In this document: positions 41,423-51,703 of the stretch, piece after piece | How positions within the stretch are numbered: position 1 is the first letter of the stretch | Layout: each line of letters opens with the position of its first letter | Position numbers and translations under genes: made by a program | Source: Acinetobacter sp. NIPH 298 | GTDB taxonomy: Bacteria > Pseudomonadota > Gammaproteobacteria > Pseudomonadales > Moraxellaceae | DNA length: 64,000 bases | Assembly: GCF_000369505.1 (NCBI RefSeq) | Contig: NZ_KB850054.1 | Location: 186,001-250,000, forward strand | Direction: 5' to 3' | The notes under the pieces: model-generated | What the model saw: the letters and a program-made list of their open reading frames with translations, nothing else | What the model was told of the DNA's origin: nothing | Database searches by the model: none

Positions 41423-43798
41423 ATGTCTACTGCCTATACCATGCAGACCGCGCCAAAAGCGTTGTTTGATTACGACAAATATTGGGCGTCGTGTTTTGAA
41501 CCCGCACCATTTTTGCCGATGTCACGAGAAGAAATGGATCTCCTCGGCTGGGATGCATGTGACTTTATTTTAGTTTGCGGTGATGCGTATATTGATCATC
41601 CCTCATTTGTATCAGGTGTGATTGGTCGTGTGCTTGAAGCACAAGGTTTTCGTGTCGGTATTATCGCGCAGCCTGACTGGACCAATGCTGAAAGTTTTCG
41701 TGTACTCGGTAAACCAACCATTGCGTGGGGTGTAACCGCAGGCAACATGGACTCAATGATCAACCGTTATACGGCAGATCGTAAAATCCGTTCGGATGAT
41801 GCATATTCGCCAAATAATGAAGCCAATAAACGCCCTGATCGTGCGGCAACAGTCTATTGCCAGCGTTGTCGTGAGGCATTCCCAGATGTACCTGTGTTAC
41901 TTGGTGGTATTGAAGGCAGTTTACGTCGTATTGCGCATTATGATTATTGGTCAGACAAAGTTCGTCGTTCAATCTTGATGGACTCTAAGGCCGATTTATT
42001 GATGTACGGCAATGGCGAGCGTGCCATTATCGATGTGATGCATCGTTTAGCGAAAGGTGAAAAAGTTCAGGACATTACTGATGTCCGTGGTACTGCATTT
42101 ATTATCAATAAGCATAATAAAAATTCAAAAGCAAAGTTCGTTGAAATCGCCAGTAATGATGTCGATACCATCGGACGAGTGGATCAGATCATCAATCCTT
42201 ATGTGATGACTGAAGATATTGATGGCTGTGAAGTTGAAAAAGAAAAGGGCAACTCACTGGCACAATATCAAGATTTTCAAAAAGAATTCGTGGCAAACCC
42301 AATTGTCCGTGAAGGGGATGATTTAGATCCTGACACACAGATCGTACAGCTCAAACCTGCACCATCAAAAGCGATTAAGCATAAACTGCCACCACGTGAA
42401 CTCGCGGTGATCCGTTTACCTTCTTATGAGGAGGTCGCGAATGATCAAGTCCTTTATGCACATGCCAACCGTATTTTGCATCTTGAAACCAACCCCGGTA
42501 ATGCGCGCGCCTTAGTTCAACGTCATGGCGAACGTGATGTTTGGATTAATCCGCCTCCGATTCCTCTAGCCACTGAGGAAATGGATTATGTCTTTGATTT
42601 ACCTTATGCACGCTTACCGCACCCTGCTTATGGCAATGCGCGTTTCCCTGCCTTTGATATGATCAAATTCTCAGTCAATATCATGCGTGGTTGCTTTGGC
42701 GGTTGTACCTTCTGTTCGATTACTGAGCATGAGGGACGTATTATTCAAAACCGTTCCGAAGAGTCGATCTTACGTGAAATTGAAAAGATTCGTGATACCG
42801 CACCTCAGTTTACAGGCATTATTTCAGACCTAGGTGGTCCAACGGCAAACATGTATCGTTTGCACTGTAATGATCCTGAGATTGAAAAGAACTGTCGTAA
42901 GCCATCTTGTGTCTATCCGGGTGTTTGTCAAAACTTACATACCGATCATGCACCATTGGTTCAGCTTTATCGTAAAGCGCGTGAAATCAAAGGTGTGAAA
43001 AAGATTCTGATTGGTTCAGGTCTACGTTATGACTTGGCAGTATTGAATCCTGAATATGTCAAGGAATTGGTACAACACCATGTCGGTGGATATTTAAAAA
43101 TTGCACCTGAGCATACCGAACAAGGTCCATTATCGAAGATGATGAAGCCAGGTATTGGCACTTATGATCGCTTTAAACAAATGTTTGAGCGTTTCAGTAA
43201 GGAAGCAGGCAAGGAACAGTATTTAATTCCTTACTTCATTGCTGCTCATCCAGGTACGACCGATTATGACATGATGAACTTGGCGATTTGGTTGAAGAAG
43301 AATGGTTTCCGTGCCGATCAGGTACAGACCTTCTATCCATCGCCAATGGCAACGGCAACCACGATGTATTACACAGGCAAAAATCCATTGTCTAAAGTGG
43401 CGCGTTATACGGAAAATGTCGATATTGTCAAAGGTGATAAGCGTCGTCGTTTGCATAAAGCATTCTTACGTTACCATGATCCAAATAACTGGCCATTGTT
43501 GCGTGAGGCGCTAAAAGAAATGGGTCGACCTGACTTGATTGGTAACTCAAAACAGCATTTGATTCCAACTTATCAGCCTCAAGGTACTGCTGAGAGTGAA
43601 TATAAATCTGCGCGTAAGAAGAACTCGACCGTCGCGGGAGATTCAGCAAAACGCAATCAATCGCAACCACAATCGGGTCAAAAACGTCCGCAAAAAGGTC
43701 AAATACTGACCCAACATACGGGTTTGCCACCGCGCGAAACTGGTGAGAAAAGACCATTTTCAGGCAAGCCGAAAGCCAAAGCGAAAACACATCGCTAA
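41423..43798 (+). CDS. ygiQ: YgiQ-family radical SAM protein
   Basis: A 791-residue protein of the UPF0313/YgiQ family. An N-terminal domain of about 300 residues ([34 protein letters not shown]) precedes the radical SAM core with the 4Fe-4S cysteines Cys424, Cys428 and Cys431 in [19 protein letters not shown]. Extra cysteines follow in [18 protein letters not shown]. The last 60 residues are basic and low-complexity ([18 protein letters not shown]...[10 protein letters not shown]). The biochemical reaction is not established for the family. Monocistronic. Confidence 0.95.
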   Translation: MSTAYTMQTAPKALFDYDKYWASCFEPAPFLPMSREEMDLLGWDACDFILVCGDAYIDHPSFVSGVIGRVLEAQGFRVGIIAQPDWTNAESFRVLGKPTIAWGVTAGNMDSMINRYTADRKIRSDDAYSPNNEANKRPDRAATVYCQRCREAFPDVPVLLGGIEGSLRRIAHYDYWSDKVRRSILMDSKADLLMYGNGERAIIDVMHRLAKGEKVQDITDVRGTAFIINKHNKNSKAKFVEIASNDVDTIGRVDQIINPYVMTEDIDGCEVEKEKGNSLAQYQDFQKEFVANPIVREGDDLDPDTQIVQLKPAPSKAIKHKLPPRELAVIRLPSYEEVANDQVLYAHANRILHLETNPGNARALVQRHGERDVWINPPPIPLATEEMDYVFDLPYARLPHPAYGNARFPAFDMIKFSVNIMRGCFGGCTFCSITEHEGRIIQNRSEESILREIEKIRDTAPQFTGIISDLGGPTANMYRLHCNDPEIEKNCRKPSCVYPGVCQNLHTDHAPLVQLYRKAREIKGVKKILIGSGLRYDLAVLNPEYVKELVQHHVGGYLKIAPEHTEQGPLSKMMKPGIGTYDRFKQMFERFSKEAGKEQYLIPYFIAAHPGTTDYDMMNLAIWLKKNGFRADQVQTFYPSPMATATTMYYTGKNPLSKVARYTENVDIVKGDKRRRLHKAFLRYHDPNNWPLLREALKEMGRPDLIGNSKQHLIPTYQPQGTAESEYKSARKKNSTVAGDSAKRNQSQPQSGQKRPQKGQILTQHTGLPPRETGEKRPFSGKPKAKAKTHR

Positions 43799-43807
43799 TT
43801 AGTATTA

Positions 43808-43839
43808 AAGAAGGTATGTGGAAGCATACCTTCTTTTTA
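43808..43839 (+). terminator. Terminator after ygiQ
   Basis: Arms AAGAAGGTATG (43808-43818) and CATACCTTCTT (43825-43835), then T run. Confidence 0.9.
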
Positions 43840-44093
43840 TATAAAAATGATAAATGGTTCGCGGTCTAATTTCAAAACTATGCTCTATGGAAACATATAC
43901 TGACAATATCGACTTGAATATTTGCTATATGCTGATTATAAATAACAAGACAGCAAGCTTTTACGACTTTGGTAGGACCGATTAAGAACTTCAAGTTTGA
44001 ACTGTTAAAATAACTTTACTATCGTTGTTATTGATTAAAAAATTGGCATAAAGCCAAAAATGATTATAAAAAATCTAAAGGGATTAGTTAGAA

Positions 44094-44630
44094 ATGTATT
44101 ATTTCATAACAATAGTTGGTTTGCTGTTGATTACAGCACTTGCACTTCGACATTTACATCAAAATCGGCGTCAAGATAGTCCATTAAAGCGACGTGGTAT
44201 TTTGAATATTGCTGAGCAAATTACTTTAATGCGTTTACAAGCTGTTTTGCACCGTCATACGATATTGGCACATGTATCGTTTGATGCCTTGCTTACGACT
44301 AAGTTTAGCCATACACGACGTAAGTATCAGGGTTTGGTTGCTGATTTTGTGGTGCTCGATCAACAACATCAGGTGCTTGCGATTGTTGAGATTGCAGATG
44401 AATCTTATGTCAATCGTCTGAATCAAAAGCATTATCAAGACAGCCTACTTGAATTGGCTGGATATCGTGTTTTTCGTTACAGCAGTATTCCAACTGAGCA
44501 AGAATTACGTGAGGACTTGATCCCTGATTTATTTGATCCAATGAGTTCTGCGACATCCACAATCTCAAGTCCGATGCCGCAAACTGAACATTTGATGAAA
44601 TACAATGTGTTTGCGGCAAAATCATTTTAA
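44094..44630 (+). CDS. DUF2726 protein with N-terminal membrane anchor
   Basis: A 178-residue protein. A membrane segment at residues 2-20 (YYFITIVGLLLITALALRHL) is followed by a cytosolic DUF2726 domain: AEQITLMRLQAVL...FDALLTTKFSHTRRKYQGLVADFVVLDQQHQVLAIVEIADESYVNRLNQKHYQDSLLELAGYRVFRY. The fold is PD-(D/E)XK-like, but the usual ExD/ExK position reads EIADE, so catalysis is uncertain. Its stop overlaps the convergent RidA gene by four bases. Role unknown. The upstream gap 43840-44093 holds nothing I recognise. Confidence 0.8.
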   Translation: MYYFITIVGLLLITALALRHLHQNRRQDSPLKRRGILNIAEQITLMRLQAVLHRHTILAHVSFDALLTTKFSHTRRKYQGLVADFVVLDQQHQVLAIVEIADESYVNRLNQKHYQDSLLELAGYRVFRYSSIPTEQELREDLIPDLFDPMSSATSTISSPMPQTEHLMKYNVFAAKSF

Positions 44631-44983
44631 TCTGGGCGTACCGCAGTCACGGTCATTTCGACTAAGACATCAGGGGCGTATAGTTTAGATTCTACACAGG
44701 TACGTGCTGGGGGGTGTCCCTCAGCAATCCATGCATCCCAAACGGCATTCATTGCGGCATAGTCTTTTTCGATGTCTTTTAAGAAAATCAATACCGATAA
44801 AATATGGGTCTTATCGGTACCTGCTTCAGCAAGTAAACGATCAATATGGTCTAAGGTTTGCTGGGTCTGTGCGCTCACATCTACACTGGTATCATCTGCC
44901 AATTGACCCGCCAAATGAACAAGATTTCCTGAAATTGCGACTTCGCAAAAACGTGAAGTGACATGCAGTCGTTGCACAGACAT
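44627..44983 (-). CDS. RidA family protein (YjgF/YER057c/UK114)
   Basis: A 118-residue member of the enamine/imine deaminase family, which hydrolyses reactive 2-aminoacrylate and related imines. Family features include VHLAGQLADDTS, QTQQTLDHIDRLLAEAG, WIAEGHPPARTCVESKL (the Arg of ARTCVE is the substrate-carboxylate ligand) and the end VEMTVTAV. It is closer to the RutC/YoaB-like subgroup than to canonical RidA, by length and sequence. Cytoplasmic. The 205-base gap upstream (44984-45188) holds only its promoter region. Confidence 0.9.
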   Translation of the reverse strand: MSVQRLHVTSRFCEVAISGNLVHLAGQLADDTSVDVSAQTQQTLDHIDRLLAEAGTDKTHILSVLIFLKDIEKDYAAMNAVWDAWIAEGHPPARTCVESKLYAPDVLVEMTVTAVRPD

Positions 44984-45188
44984 AGAGATGCTACCTAATT
45001 AAAAATGTATTTATAAGATTGTACTTGATGGCCTTTAGTTGCTGTGTAATTTTGTTTTAAATCAGCTGCTAAAAGTTTCCATTTTGATTAAAGAGCGCTG
45101 CTAAAAAATAAAATGTAATGTTGTTTTTTATAAAATGAGTTGAACTGAAGTTCTATACAGAAAAGTAGGATTGGTGGTTTTTTATCTT

Positions 45189-45413
45189 TTATCGTTGGGG
45201 AAATAAGAAAAGGACACTTGAAGTGCCCTGTAATATTCGGATTTGATCGTCACGCCAACCACAGGAGCAGATGCTAAAAGCGAGGATTTCTTTAGCAAGA
45301 GCAAGCAACATGGATAATGCCACTGCGTTGCCTAGAGTACTGAAAACTGCATAAAAAGCAAACATAAATTTCAGCGTGAAGGGTACTTTTGTGTAAAAAA
45401 ACCACATTACCAT
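45189..45413 (-). CDS. Doubtful small membrane-protein ORF behind dinB
   Basis: A 74-codon frame starting at ATGGTAATG, overlapping the last codons of dinB, with no Shine-Dalgarno. It would code for one or two hydrophobic segments ([29 protein letters not shown]). Its last codons run through a terminator-like hairpin (45217-45196), so a terminated transcript would lack the stop codon. It may be a remnant or not a gene at all. Confidence 0.25.
   Translation of the reverse strand: MVMWFFYTKVPFTLKFMFAFYAVFSTLGNAVALSMLLALAKEILAFSICSCGWRDDQIRILQGTSSVLFLFPQR
45196..45217 (-). terminator. Terminator of the dinB transcript
   Basis: Minus strand GGGCACTT-CA-AGTGTCC with one G-T pair, followed by TTTTCTTATTT. 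It lies about 190 bases after the dinB stop. Confidence 0.55.
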
Positions 45414-46474
45414 AAGGAAAGTTGAGATTCTTCTTGAATCGGTTGCAACTGATAGACTCCCACACCGACTAAACGAAACTGAAAGTTAGGATCAATATGC
45501 ATTTCATTCAGTAATTGCATCACCACTTGTAATAATTGTTGTGGAGACTGTAGCGGGTGTTTAAAGCTTTTTCCGTGTTGTAATACTTGAAAATTTTTGA
45601 GCTTTAGTTTGACATTGACACCCCGTGCGGTGAGTTGTTTTTTATCTAAACTTTGCCATATTTTTGTCGTCAATGGCTGCCATGTATGCGCACATTGATC
45701 GAGAGTGTAATCATCGTCAAAGGTGATTTCTTTAGAAATCTGCTGACGTTCTCGTTCAGCTTTGACAGGGCGGTGGTCGATGCCTTGTGCATATAAGTAA
45801 AGCTGTTTGCCGTATTTTCCAAAATGATGGATAAGAACGTTTTCTTCGATTTTTTGTAGATCACCTAAGGTGTGCAAGTTCAGTTGATTTAATTTTTCAT
45901 GAGTAACTTTTCCGACACCTGGAATTTTGCTCAATGCTAAGTCTTGAATAAATTGCATCACTTGATGGGGCTTAATCACAAATAAGCCATTCGGTTTATT
46001 CCAATCCGAAGCAATTTTTGCTAAAAACTTATTCGGTGCCACACCTGCAGAAGCCGTCAGTCCTGTCATTTTGAAAATATCCGAACGGATCTGTGCCGCA
46101 ACTTCGGTGGCACTTGGGATATTTTTTAGATTTTCAGTGACATCTAAATAGGCTTCATCTAAAGACAGTGGTTCAATCAGCGTGGTGTATTGTTGAAAAA
46201 TCTGATGGATTTGTACTGAAACCTCACGATATTTTTCAAAATTTGGCTCAATCACAATCACTTGCGGGCACAGCTTTTTTGCTTGTCCCATCGACATCGC
46301 AGAACGTAAACCAAAGACTCGAGCAGGGTAAGATGCAGCCGCAACCACCGCACGAGGATGATGAGAGGAGATCACCACCGGCAAATCTTTGAGATCAGGA
46401 CGCTCTCTGAGTTCGACTGAAGCAAAAAAGGCATCCATGTCGATATGGATGATTTTACGCAGTTCATTTGCCAT
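45407..46474 (-). CDS. dinB: DNA polymerase IV
   Basis: A 355-residue Y-family translesion polymerase. Metal-binding Asp12 is in [12 protein letters not shown], and Asp106-Glu107 are in [11 protein letters not shown]. Two helix-hairpin-helix-like segments ([24 protein letters not shown]) and a C-terminal little-finger domain follow. The length is normal. A beta-clamp binding end QLSLW closes the protein (consensus QxxLxLF), consistent with clamp loading. Its start overlaps the end of the GH25 gene by 11 bases, so both are likely co-transcribed. I did not recognise a LexA-type box, as expected in Acinetobacter. Confidence 0.96.
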   Translation of the reverse strand: MANELRKIIHIDMDAFFASVELRERPDLKDLPVVISSHHPRAVVAAASYPARVFGLRSAMSMGQAKKLCPQVIVIEPNFEKYREVSVQIHQIFQQYTTLIEPLSLDEAYLDVTENLKNIPSATEVAAQIRSDIFKMTGLTASAGVAPNKFLAKIASDWNKPNGLFVIKPHQVMQFIQDLALSKIPGVGKVTHEKLNQLNLHTLGDLQKIEENVLIHHFGKYGKQLYLYAQGIDHRPVKAERERQQISKEITFDDDYTLDQCAHTWQPLTTKIWQSLDKKQLTARGVNVKLKLKNFQVLQHGKSFKHPLQSPQQLLQVVMQLLNEMHIDPNFQFRLVGVGVYQLQPIQEESQLSLW

Positions 46475-47222
46475 CCTGAATGCCTTGTGCTTTTAAAAAC
46501 ATACGCCACTGCTGTGGTGATTCGGCATAGACATTTAAATCAACAGGCTTTGCAATACCGTCAATTTTACCTGTTTGACTATACTGCCAAAATAACCATT
46601 TTCGCCCATCTTTGAGTTCAGGTTTGCCGTCATAGTCTCTGACCCAAAGTGGTGTGTCGGTAAAACTTCCCATCAAGACAATGTGATAAAAACTTTTAGA
46701 AATATAGAAAATTGGTTGTTTGCCATAATGTCGATGCAGTTGATCATGCATGAGCTGAATTTCTTTGAGTAACTGCTCTTTGGTATAGGTATTAATACAG
46801 TTACTGTCATATTCCAAATCAATGACAGGTGGCAAAGCATCGGTTTTGTTGGGCACAGTGGCAATGAAATTGTCTGCCTGTACTTTGCCATCGCGACATA
46901 AACGATAGAAGTGATAGGCACCCACATGTAGACCTTGTTCACGTGCTTTGAGCCAGTTGTCCTGAAATTTTCGGTCTTTAAAATCGCCGCCTTCTGTGGC
47001 TTTGAGATAGACAAATTGATATTGGACAGGTGAAATTTGTTTCCAGTTAATCTCACCTTGATGATGAGATACATCAAAGCCACGAATGGCATAATCTTGT
47101 GCAGATGCTTTTTGCTGATAGAACACACCGAAATATGTCAAAACACCCAACAGACTCGCAAGCCCAATACTGAGATAGGTATTATGGCGTTGGAATAATG
47201 GTTTGTGAGGCAATTTTGACAT
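46464..47222 (-). CDS. Glycoside hydrolase family 25 lysozyme-like protein
   Basis: A 252-residue protein. An N-terminal membrane segment ([20 protein letters not shown], 16-35) exports or anchors it. The GH25 barrel starts at GFDVSHHQG (Asp50), has the catalytic pair in VIDLEYD (Asp135, Glu137), and ends [24 protein letters not shown]. These are 1,4-beta-N-acetylmuramidases, so a periplasmic role in cell-wall turnover is likely. It overlaps dinB by 11 bases. Confidence 0.93.
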   Translation of the reverse strand: MSKLPHKPLFQRHNTYLSIGLASLLGVLTYFGVFYQQKASAQDYAIRGFDVSHHQGEINWKQISPVQYQFVYLKATEGGDFKDRKFQDNWLKAREQGLHVGAYHFYRLCRDGKVQADNFIATVPNKTDALPPVIDLEYDSNCINTYTKEQLLKEIQLMHDQLHRHYGKQPIFYISKSFYHIVLMGSFTDTPLWVRDYDGKPELKDGRKWLFWQYSQTGKIDGIAKPVDLNVYAESPQQWRMFLKAQGIQDGK

Positions 47223-47282
47223 GTAAATTTTATAGTGGTTTTAAAATAATGATCATAACTTGATTTCGAGGTGGATGCTATT

Positions 47283-48674
47283 TCAGCTATCTGTAGTCTC
47301 TTTGGGAATTTGCCAAAATACCATCGCGGTAATGATATTAATACAGCCCAAGGTAATCAGTGATGCATGGAATGCTGTGTTAATAGAGACCGTTGGATAA
47401 TACTGACTAAACAGATTGATCAATGTTCCTGCCAAAGCCACACCGATACTCATCGAGAGCATCATAATCATGGATAAGAAGCTATTGCCACTGCTGGCAT
47501 CGTGCTGAGGTAAGTCTTTTAAAGTCAGGGTATTCATTCCCACAAACTGGAGTGAGTTGAGTGTACCAAAAATAAAGAGATGCACAATTTTGAGCCAAAG
47601 CGGTGTTGCAGCAGTCATTAAAGCAAAACTGGCAATACACAAGCCGACTAAAATCGTATTGGTCAGTAGAAAGCGGCGATAGCCGACGCGTTGAATGAGC
47701 GGGCGAACAATTGGCTTGGAAAATAATGAACCTAACACCATCGGGATCATCATTAAACCTGTGATGAAAGGTTCAAAACCAAAAGCGACTTGTAGCATCA
47801 ACGGTAAAATAAAGGGAATGGCATTACTGCCTAAACGGGCAAAAAAGTTGCCCAATACACCGATGGAAAAGATTTTGTGTCGAAACAAACGTCCATGAAA
47901 CAGTGCATTTTGATGGCTATGTGCATGATAAGCATAGCCTAGCGTTGCAATACTTCCGATCACCAGTAAGCTGATACTGACGACACCTGAGTATTGTGGT
48001 GCAGCAATATTTTCAATTCCCAATGAAAGCCCGACCATGGCGACGATTAATAAGATAAAGCCACTCAGGTCAAACGATTTCACTGTGGGTTCTTTGTGAT
48101 TTGGCATGATTTTGAGTGCCATGATCACGCCGAGTACGCCCATGGGTAGATTAATTAAAAAAATCCAGTGCCATGTCGCAACCTGAACCAACCAACCACC
48201 TAAAGTGGGTCCCATCAATGGACCAATCAAACCTGCAAGGCTCATTAAACTCATGGCAGATAGAAATTGCGTACGTGGAATGAGTTTTAATAAGGCCAGT
48301 CGACCGACAGGCATCAACAATGCGCCGCCCATGCCTTGAATCACACGACAGACTAACAGTTGATTTAGATTCTGAGATAAACCACAGCCAAGCGATGCCA
48401 AACTGAAGATGACCATCGCTGCGAGATAGGTATTGCGGATACCGAAGCGATCTGCCAACCAGCCACTCAGTGGTATAAACGCAGCCACAGAAAGCACGTA
48501 GGCGACAATCACCCCATGCATTTGTAATGGATTTTCATTGAGTTGCAGTGCCATCATTGGAATCGCGGTATTGACGATGGTGGTATCCAGTGCCTGCATA
48601 AAAAAGCCAATGGAAACCAATAACACCAACAAACGAAATTCGGGCTGTACAGCTTGATGCGTGGTTGTTGTCAT
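47283..48674 (-). CDS. MFS transporter, DHA2 (EmrB/QacA) family, MdtD-like
   Basis: A 463-residue inner-membrane exporter with about fourteen hydrophobic segments. Diagnostic motifs: FMQALDTTIVNTAIPMMA (motif D1), GWLADRFGIRNTYLAAM (motif A), RVIQGMGGALLMPVGRLALL (motif B) and GLIGPLMGPTLGGWLV (motif C). It is similar in plan to MdtD. The substrate is unknown; multidrug or citrate-type export are family options. It diverges from the Pho-box-controlled lipoprotein gene, and the Pho box lies in their shared 164-base gap. Confidence 0.9.
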   Translation of the reverse strand: MTTTTHQAVQPEFRLLVLLVSIGFFMQALDTTIVNTAIPMMALQLNENPLQMHGVIVAYVLSVAAFIPLSGWLADRFGIRNTYLAAMVIFSLASLGCGLSQNLNQLLVCRVIQGMGGALLMPVGRLALLKLIPRTQFLSAMSLMSLAGLIGPLMGPTLGGWLVQVATWHWIFLINLPMGVLGVIMALKIMPNHKEPTVKSFDLSGFILLIVAMVGLSLGIENIAAPQYSGVVSISLLVIGSIATLGYAYHAHSHQNALFHGRLFRHKIFSIGVLGNFFARLGSNAIPFILPLMLQVAFGFEPFITGLMMIPMVLGSLFSKPIVRPLIQRVGYRRFLLTNTILVGLCIASFALMTAATPLWLKIVHLFIFGTLNSLQFVGMNTLTLKDLPQHDASSGNSFLSMIMMLSMSIGVALAGTLINLFSQYYPTVSINTAFHASLITLGCINIITAMVFWQIPKETTDS

Positions 48675-48749
48675 GAGCCTTGGTGGATGAAATATCCGTT
48701 TTAGTTTAATGCAATTGTCATTGAAATAAAGACAAAAATTGTCAAAGAG

Positions 48750-48805
48750 TGGTCATCGAACTGACATAAAAGTGTCATCGAACTTGCATCTCAGAATACT
48801 AGATT
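48750..48805 (+). promoter_or_regulatory. Pho box (four units) with spaced -10
   Basis: Four 7-base units separated by 4-base spacers: TGGTCAT (48750-48756), CTGACAT (48761-48767), GTGTCAT (48772-48778), CTTGCAT (48783-48789), with spacers CGAA, AAAA, CGAA. This follows the PhoB consensus CTGTCAT-N4-CTGTCAT. A -10 element TAGATT begins at 48800, ten bases after the last unit, the distance seen in PhoB-activated promoters. It faces the lipoprotein gene. Confidence 0.85.
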
Positions 48806-48838
48806 AGCCCTACAAAACAAAATCTATGGAATTTGATC

Positions 48839-50839
48839 ATGAAATTTAAAATTTCAGTGGTATTGACCGCAATGCTGTCAGCGGGGTTGGTGGCGTGTAA
48901 TGATGATAACAAGCAAAACAAAACACCGAACAAAGAAGTTGAACCAAAACCTGAAGTGGTTGAACCAACGCCTGAGCGTATTCAGCTCAGTTTTATGAGT
49001 CGCTATGAATCAGGCATTTTTGCTAAAAGTGCTGCTGAAATTCCAGCTTATGATCCAGCAACGAAACGTGTTTTTGTGGTCAATGCTGAAATAGGGGCAT
49101 TGGATGTATTGGATCTTTCTGATCCTGCGAAGCCAACTTACCTACAATCACTGACAGTCGATGATATTGCTGAAGGTGCAAAGGTAAATAGTGTCAGCAT
49201 ACAAAATGGCATTATTGCATTGGCAGTTGAAGCAGCCAATAAAACTGATCATGGTTTTGTGGCATTTTATCAAGCCAGTGATCTAAAACGATTGAGCCAT
49301 GTGCCAGTCGGTGCATTGCCTGATATGTTGACCTTTACACCTGATGGAAAAACAGTATTGGTGGCCAATGAAGGTGAGCCATCAGATGATTATCAAATTG
49401 ATCCAGAAGGTTCGATCAGTGTGATTAATGTCAGTGATATCAGTAAGCCAACAGTCAAGACAGCTGATTTTAAAGCCTTTAATAGCCAGAAAGAGGCATT
49501 GATTGCCAAAGGTGTGCGTATTTTTGGACCTAATGCCACGGTTGCTCAAGATTTAGAGCCTGAATATATTGCGGTTTCTGATGATGGCAAAACTGCTTGG
49601 GTCGCACTGCAAGAAAATAATGCCATTGCCATTTTGGACATCGCGACAGCCACTGTGACCTCGATTGAGGCAATGGGTTATAAAGATCATGGCCTCAGCG
49701 ATAGTGGCTTTAAGTCGATGCTTGATCCAACTAAAAACTCAAGTAATGGCTTGGATGTCAGTGACTTTGATGGCAAGAAAACCGTCCAAGATATTATGAT
49801 CAAGACTTGGAACGGGTTGAAAGGGATTTATCATCCTGATGCCATGGCTGCTTATACCGCCGCAGATCAAAAAACCTATTTAATCTCTGCCAATGAAGGC
49901 GATGCACGTGCATGGGGAGAAAATACAGCTGCATACTTTGGCTTAACTAAACTTAAAGACTTTGAAAAGAATAATTTGCAACGTTGTGATAATGACAATA
50001 GCAAAGGCTTTGTTGAAGAGTGGCGTGTCAAGCATCTGGTACACAAAGACGGTTTTGATCGCCGTTGTGCCGATGACCTACCTGCACAACTACGTGATTT
50101 AGCCGCTGGGGCGCATTTGAATCCAACCGCCTTTAGTTATTGTGGTGCAAGCAAAGGTGATGCAGGTGATTGTCGTGATGACAAGCAATTAGGACGCTTA
50201 AAAATTACGTGGACACAAGGTTATCAAACTGAAAATGGCAAACCAGTGTACTACTCAAAAGCGGGCGATAAAATTGGAGTCAATGGTAATCCATTAACCG
50301 ATTATTTAATGTATGACGAGTTATATCTGCTCGGCGCTCGCTCATTCTCGATTTGGGATACACAAAATCAGGTCAAAATCGCCTATGACTCCGGTGATTT
50401 TATTGAACAATACCTGAACAGTGACCAATGTAAATTAGGCAAGGCGCGTAATCTTCCATGTAAAGACTGGTTTAACAGCAACCATGAAAAAGGCAATACA
50501 TTGGGTGGTCGTAGTAGCAGCAAAGGTCCAGAGCCAGAAGGTCTCACCATCGGTAAGATTGGCAATAAACAATTCTTGTTCCTAGGGCTTGAGCGGATGG
50601 GTGGGGTGATGGCGTTTGATGTCAGCAATCCAAAACAGCCAATTTTCCAAGATTATTTAAATACCCGTGAAATATGGGATCAGGCTGATCCATCGACTGC
50701 ATTATCTGCACATGGTGATCTTGGACCAGAAGGTTTAATATTTATTTCTGCAAAAGACTCGCCAAATGGCAAACCATTGTTGGTGGTCGGAAATGAAGTC
50801 AGTGGCACAACCACCATTTACCAAGTCAATTCAAACTAA
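48839..50839 (+). CDS. Choice-of-anchor I family lipoprotein (alkaline-phosphatase-like)
   Basis: A 666-residue protein with lipoprotein signal MKFKISVVLTAMLSAGLVAC (Cys20). The start has GGA 8 bases upstream; an in-frame TTG lies two codons earlier. The rest is a beta-propeller-like choice-of-anchor I domain: GALDVLDLSDPAKPTYLQSL, LPDMLTFTPDGKTVLVANEGEPSDDY, GLDVSDFDGKK, KGPEPEGLTIGKI, DLGPEGLIFISAKDSPNGKPLLVVGNEVSGTT. Related proteins are often labelled alkaline phosphatase. A Pho box upstream implies induction in phosphate starvation and a role in scavenging organic phosphate. The enzyme activity is not shown. Confidence 0.88.
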   Translation: MKFKISVVLTAMLSAGLVACNDDNKQNKTPNKEVEPKPEVVEPTPERIQLSFMSRYESGIFAKSAAEIPAYDPATKRVFVVNAEIGALDVLDLSDPAKPTYLQSLTVDDIAEGAKVNSVSIQNGIIALAVEAANKTDHGFVAFYQASDLKRLSHVPVGALPDMLTFTPDGKTVLVANEGEPSDDYQIDPEGSISVINVSDISKPTVKTADFKAFNSQKEALIAKGVRIFGPNATVAQDLEPEYIAVSDDGKTAWVALQENNAIAILDIATATVTSIEAMGYKDHGLSDSGFKSMLDPTKNSSNGLDVSDFDGKKTVQDIMIKTWNGLKGIYHPDAMAAYTAADQKTYLISANEGDARAWGENTAAYFGLTKLKDFEKNNLQRCDNDNSKGFVEEWRVKHLVHKDGFDRRCADDLPAQLRDLAAGAHLNPTAFSYCGASKGDAGDCRDDKQLGRLKITWTQGYQTENGKPVYYSKAGDKIGVNGNPLTDYLMYDELYLLGARSFSIWDTQNQVKIAYDSGDFIEQYLNSDQCKLGKARNLPCKDWFNSNHEKGNTLGGRSSSKGPEPEGLTIGKIGNKQFLFLGLERMGGVMAFDVSNPKQPIFQDYLNTREIWDQADPSTALSAHGDLGPEGLIFISAKDSPNGKPLLVVGNEVSGTTTIYQVNSN

Positions 50840-50851
50840 GTCAAAAATGCC

Positions 50852-50879
50852 AAAGGCGGATCAAATTTGATCCGCCTTT
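50852..50879. terminator. Bidirectional terminator, perfect 28-base palindrome
   Basis: AAAGGCGGATCAAA followed by its exact complement, between two convergent genes. Confidence 0.93.
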
Positions 50880-50885
50880 TTAATT

Positions 50886-51506
50886 TTACATTGCCACGTG
50901 TTTAGGCGAGTTTAGATTTTTAATCACATTGAAGATTTGTTCGGTATTTTCGCAAATAATCACTTTGGCACGATGTTGAGGGGGTAAAAAGCCTTCTTCA
51001 ACTGCATGATCGAGTTGAGCAATTAAGGCATCATAAAAACGGTTCACGTTATAAATAATCATCGGTTTTTGATGTTGGTTGAGCTGTCCCCATGTGGCGA
51101 TTTCTAGAATTTCTTCAAAAGTACCGAGTCCACCTGGTAGCGCGATAAATGCACTCGCACGTTCAGCCATCAGGGCTTTACGTTCATGCATACTTGCAAC
51201 AACATGCAGTTCAGTCAGTTGATTATGGGCGATTTCATAGTCCAGCATAAACTCAGGAATAACGCCGACAACTTCGCCGCCGTGCTCCAGTACAGTATCC
51301 GCGACTTGTCCCATGAGTCCGATACTGGCCCCGCCATAAACAATACCAAAGTCTTGTGTAGAGAGGTGTTGGGCAAGTTCAATCGCCTTTTCACGGTAAA
51401 TCGGATTGTTGCCTGGACGAGAACCACAATACAAAGCAATAAGTGGGAGGGTTGTTTTTATGGGAGGAGTGGTTTTTTTAACTGTCATTCTAAATACACT
51501 ATTCAT
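50886..51506 (-). CDS. LOG family protein (TIGR00730)
   Basis: A 206-residue protein of the lysine-decarboxylase-like / LOG family. Key motifs are VYGGASIGLMGQVADTVLEHGGEVVGVIPEFM and PGGLGTFEEILEIATWGQL, the nucleotide and catalytic motif PGGxGTxxE. Studied members remove the ribose-phosphate from nucleoside monophosphates such as cytokinin ribotides. M1 at 51506 or M7 at 51488 may be the start; neither has a clear ribosome binding site. Convergent with the lipoprotein gene. Confidence 0.9.
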   Translation of the reverse strand: MNSVFRMTVKKTTPPIKTTLPLIALYCGSRPGNNPIYREKAIELAQHLSTQDFGIVYGGASIGLMGQVADTVLEHGGEVVGVIPEFMLDYEIAHNQLTELHVVASMHERKALMAERASAFIALPGGLGTFEEILEIATWGQLNQHQKPMIIYNVNRFYDALIAQLDHAVEEGFLPPQHRAKVIICENTEQIFNVIKNLNSPKHVAM

Positions 51507-51703
51507 CTACTTTATTTTTACCTTATCATTTTCGTCGTACTTGTCTAGGTTAAATGACTTTTATGACAGTTTTATGCACATTTCGCATACAAAGCCTTTG
51601 CGCTATTGTTAGAAAAAATTAAAAAAACACCTATATAAAAAATGATGAATTTTGTTGAAATCTTACCTATACTAAAAATCCTTTCATTCATAAATGTACC
51701 TCT

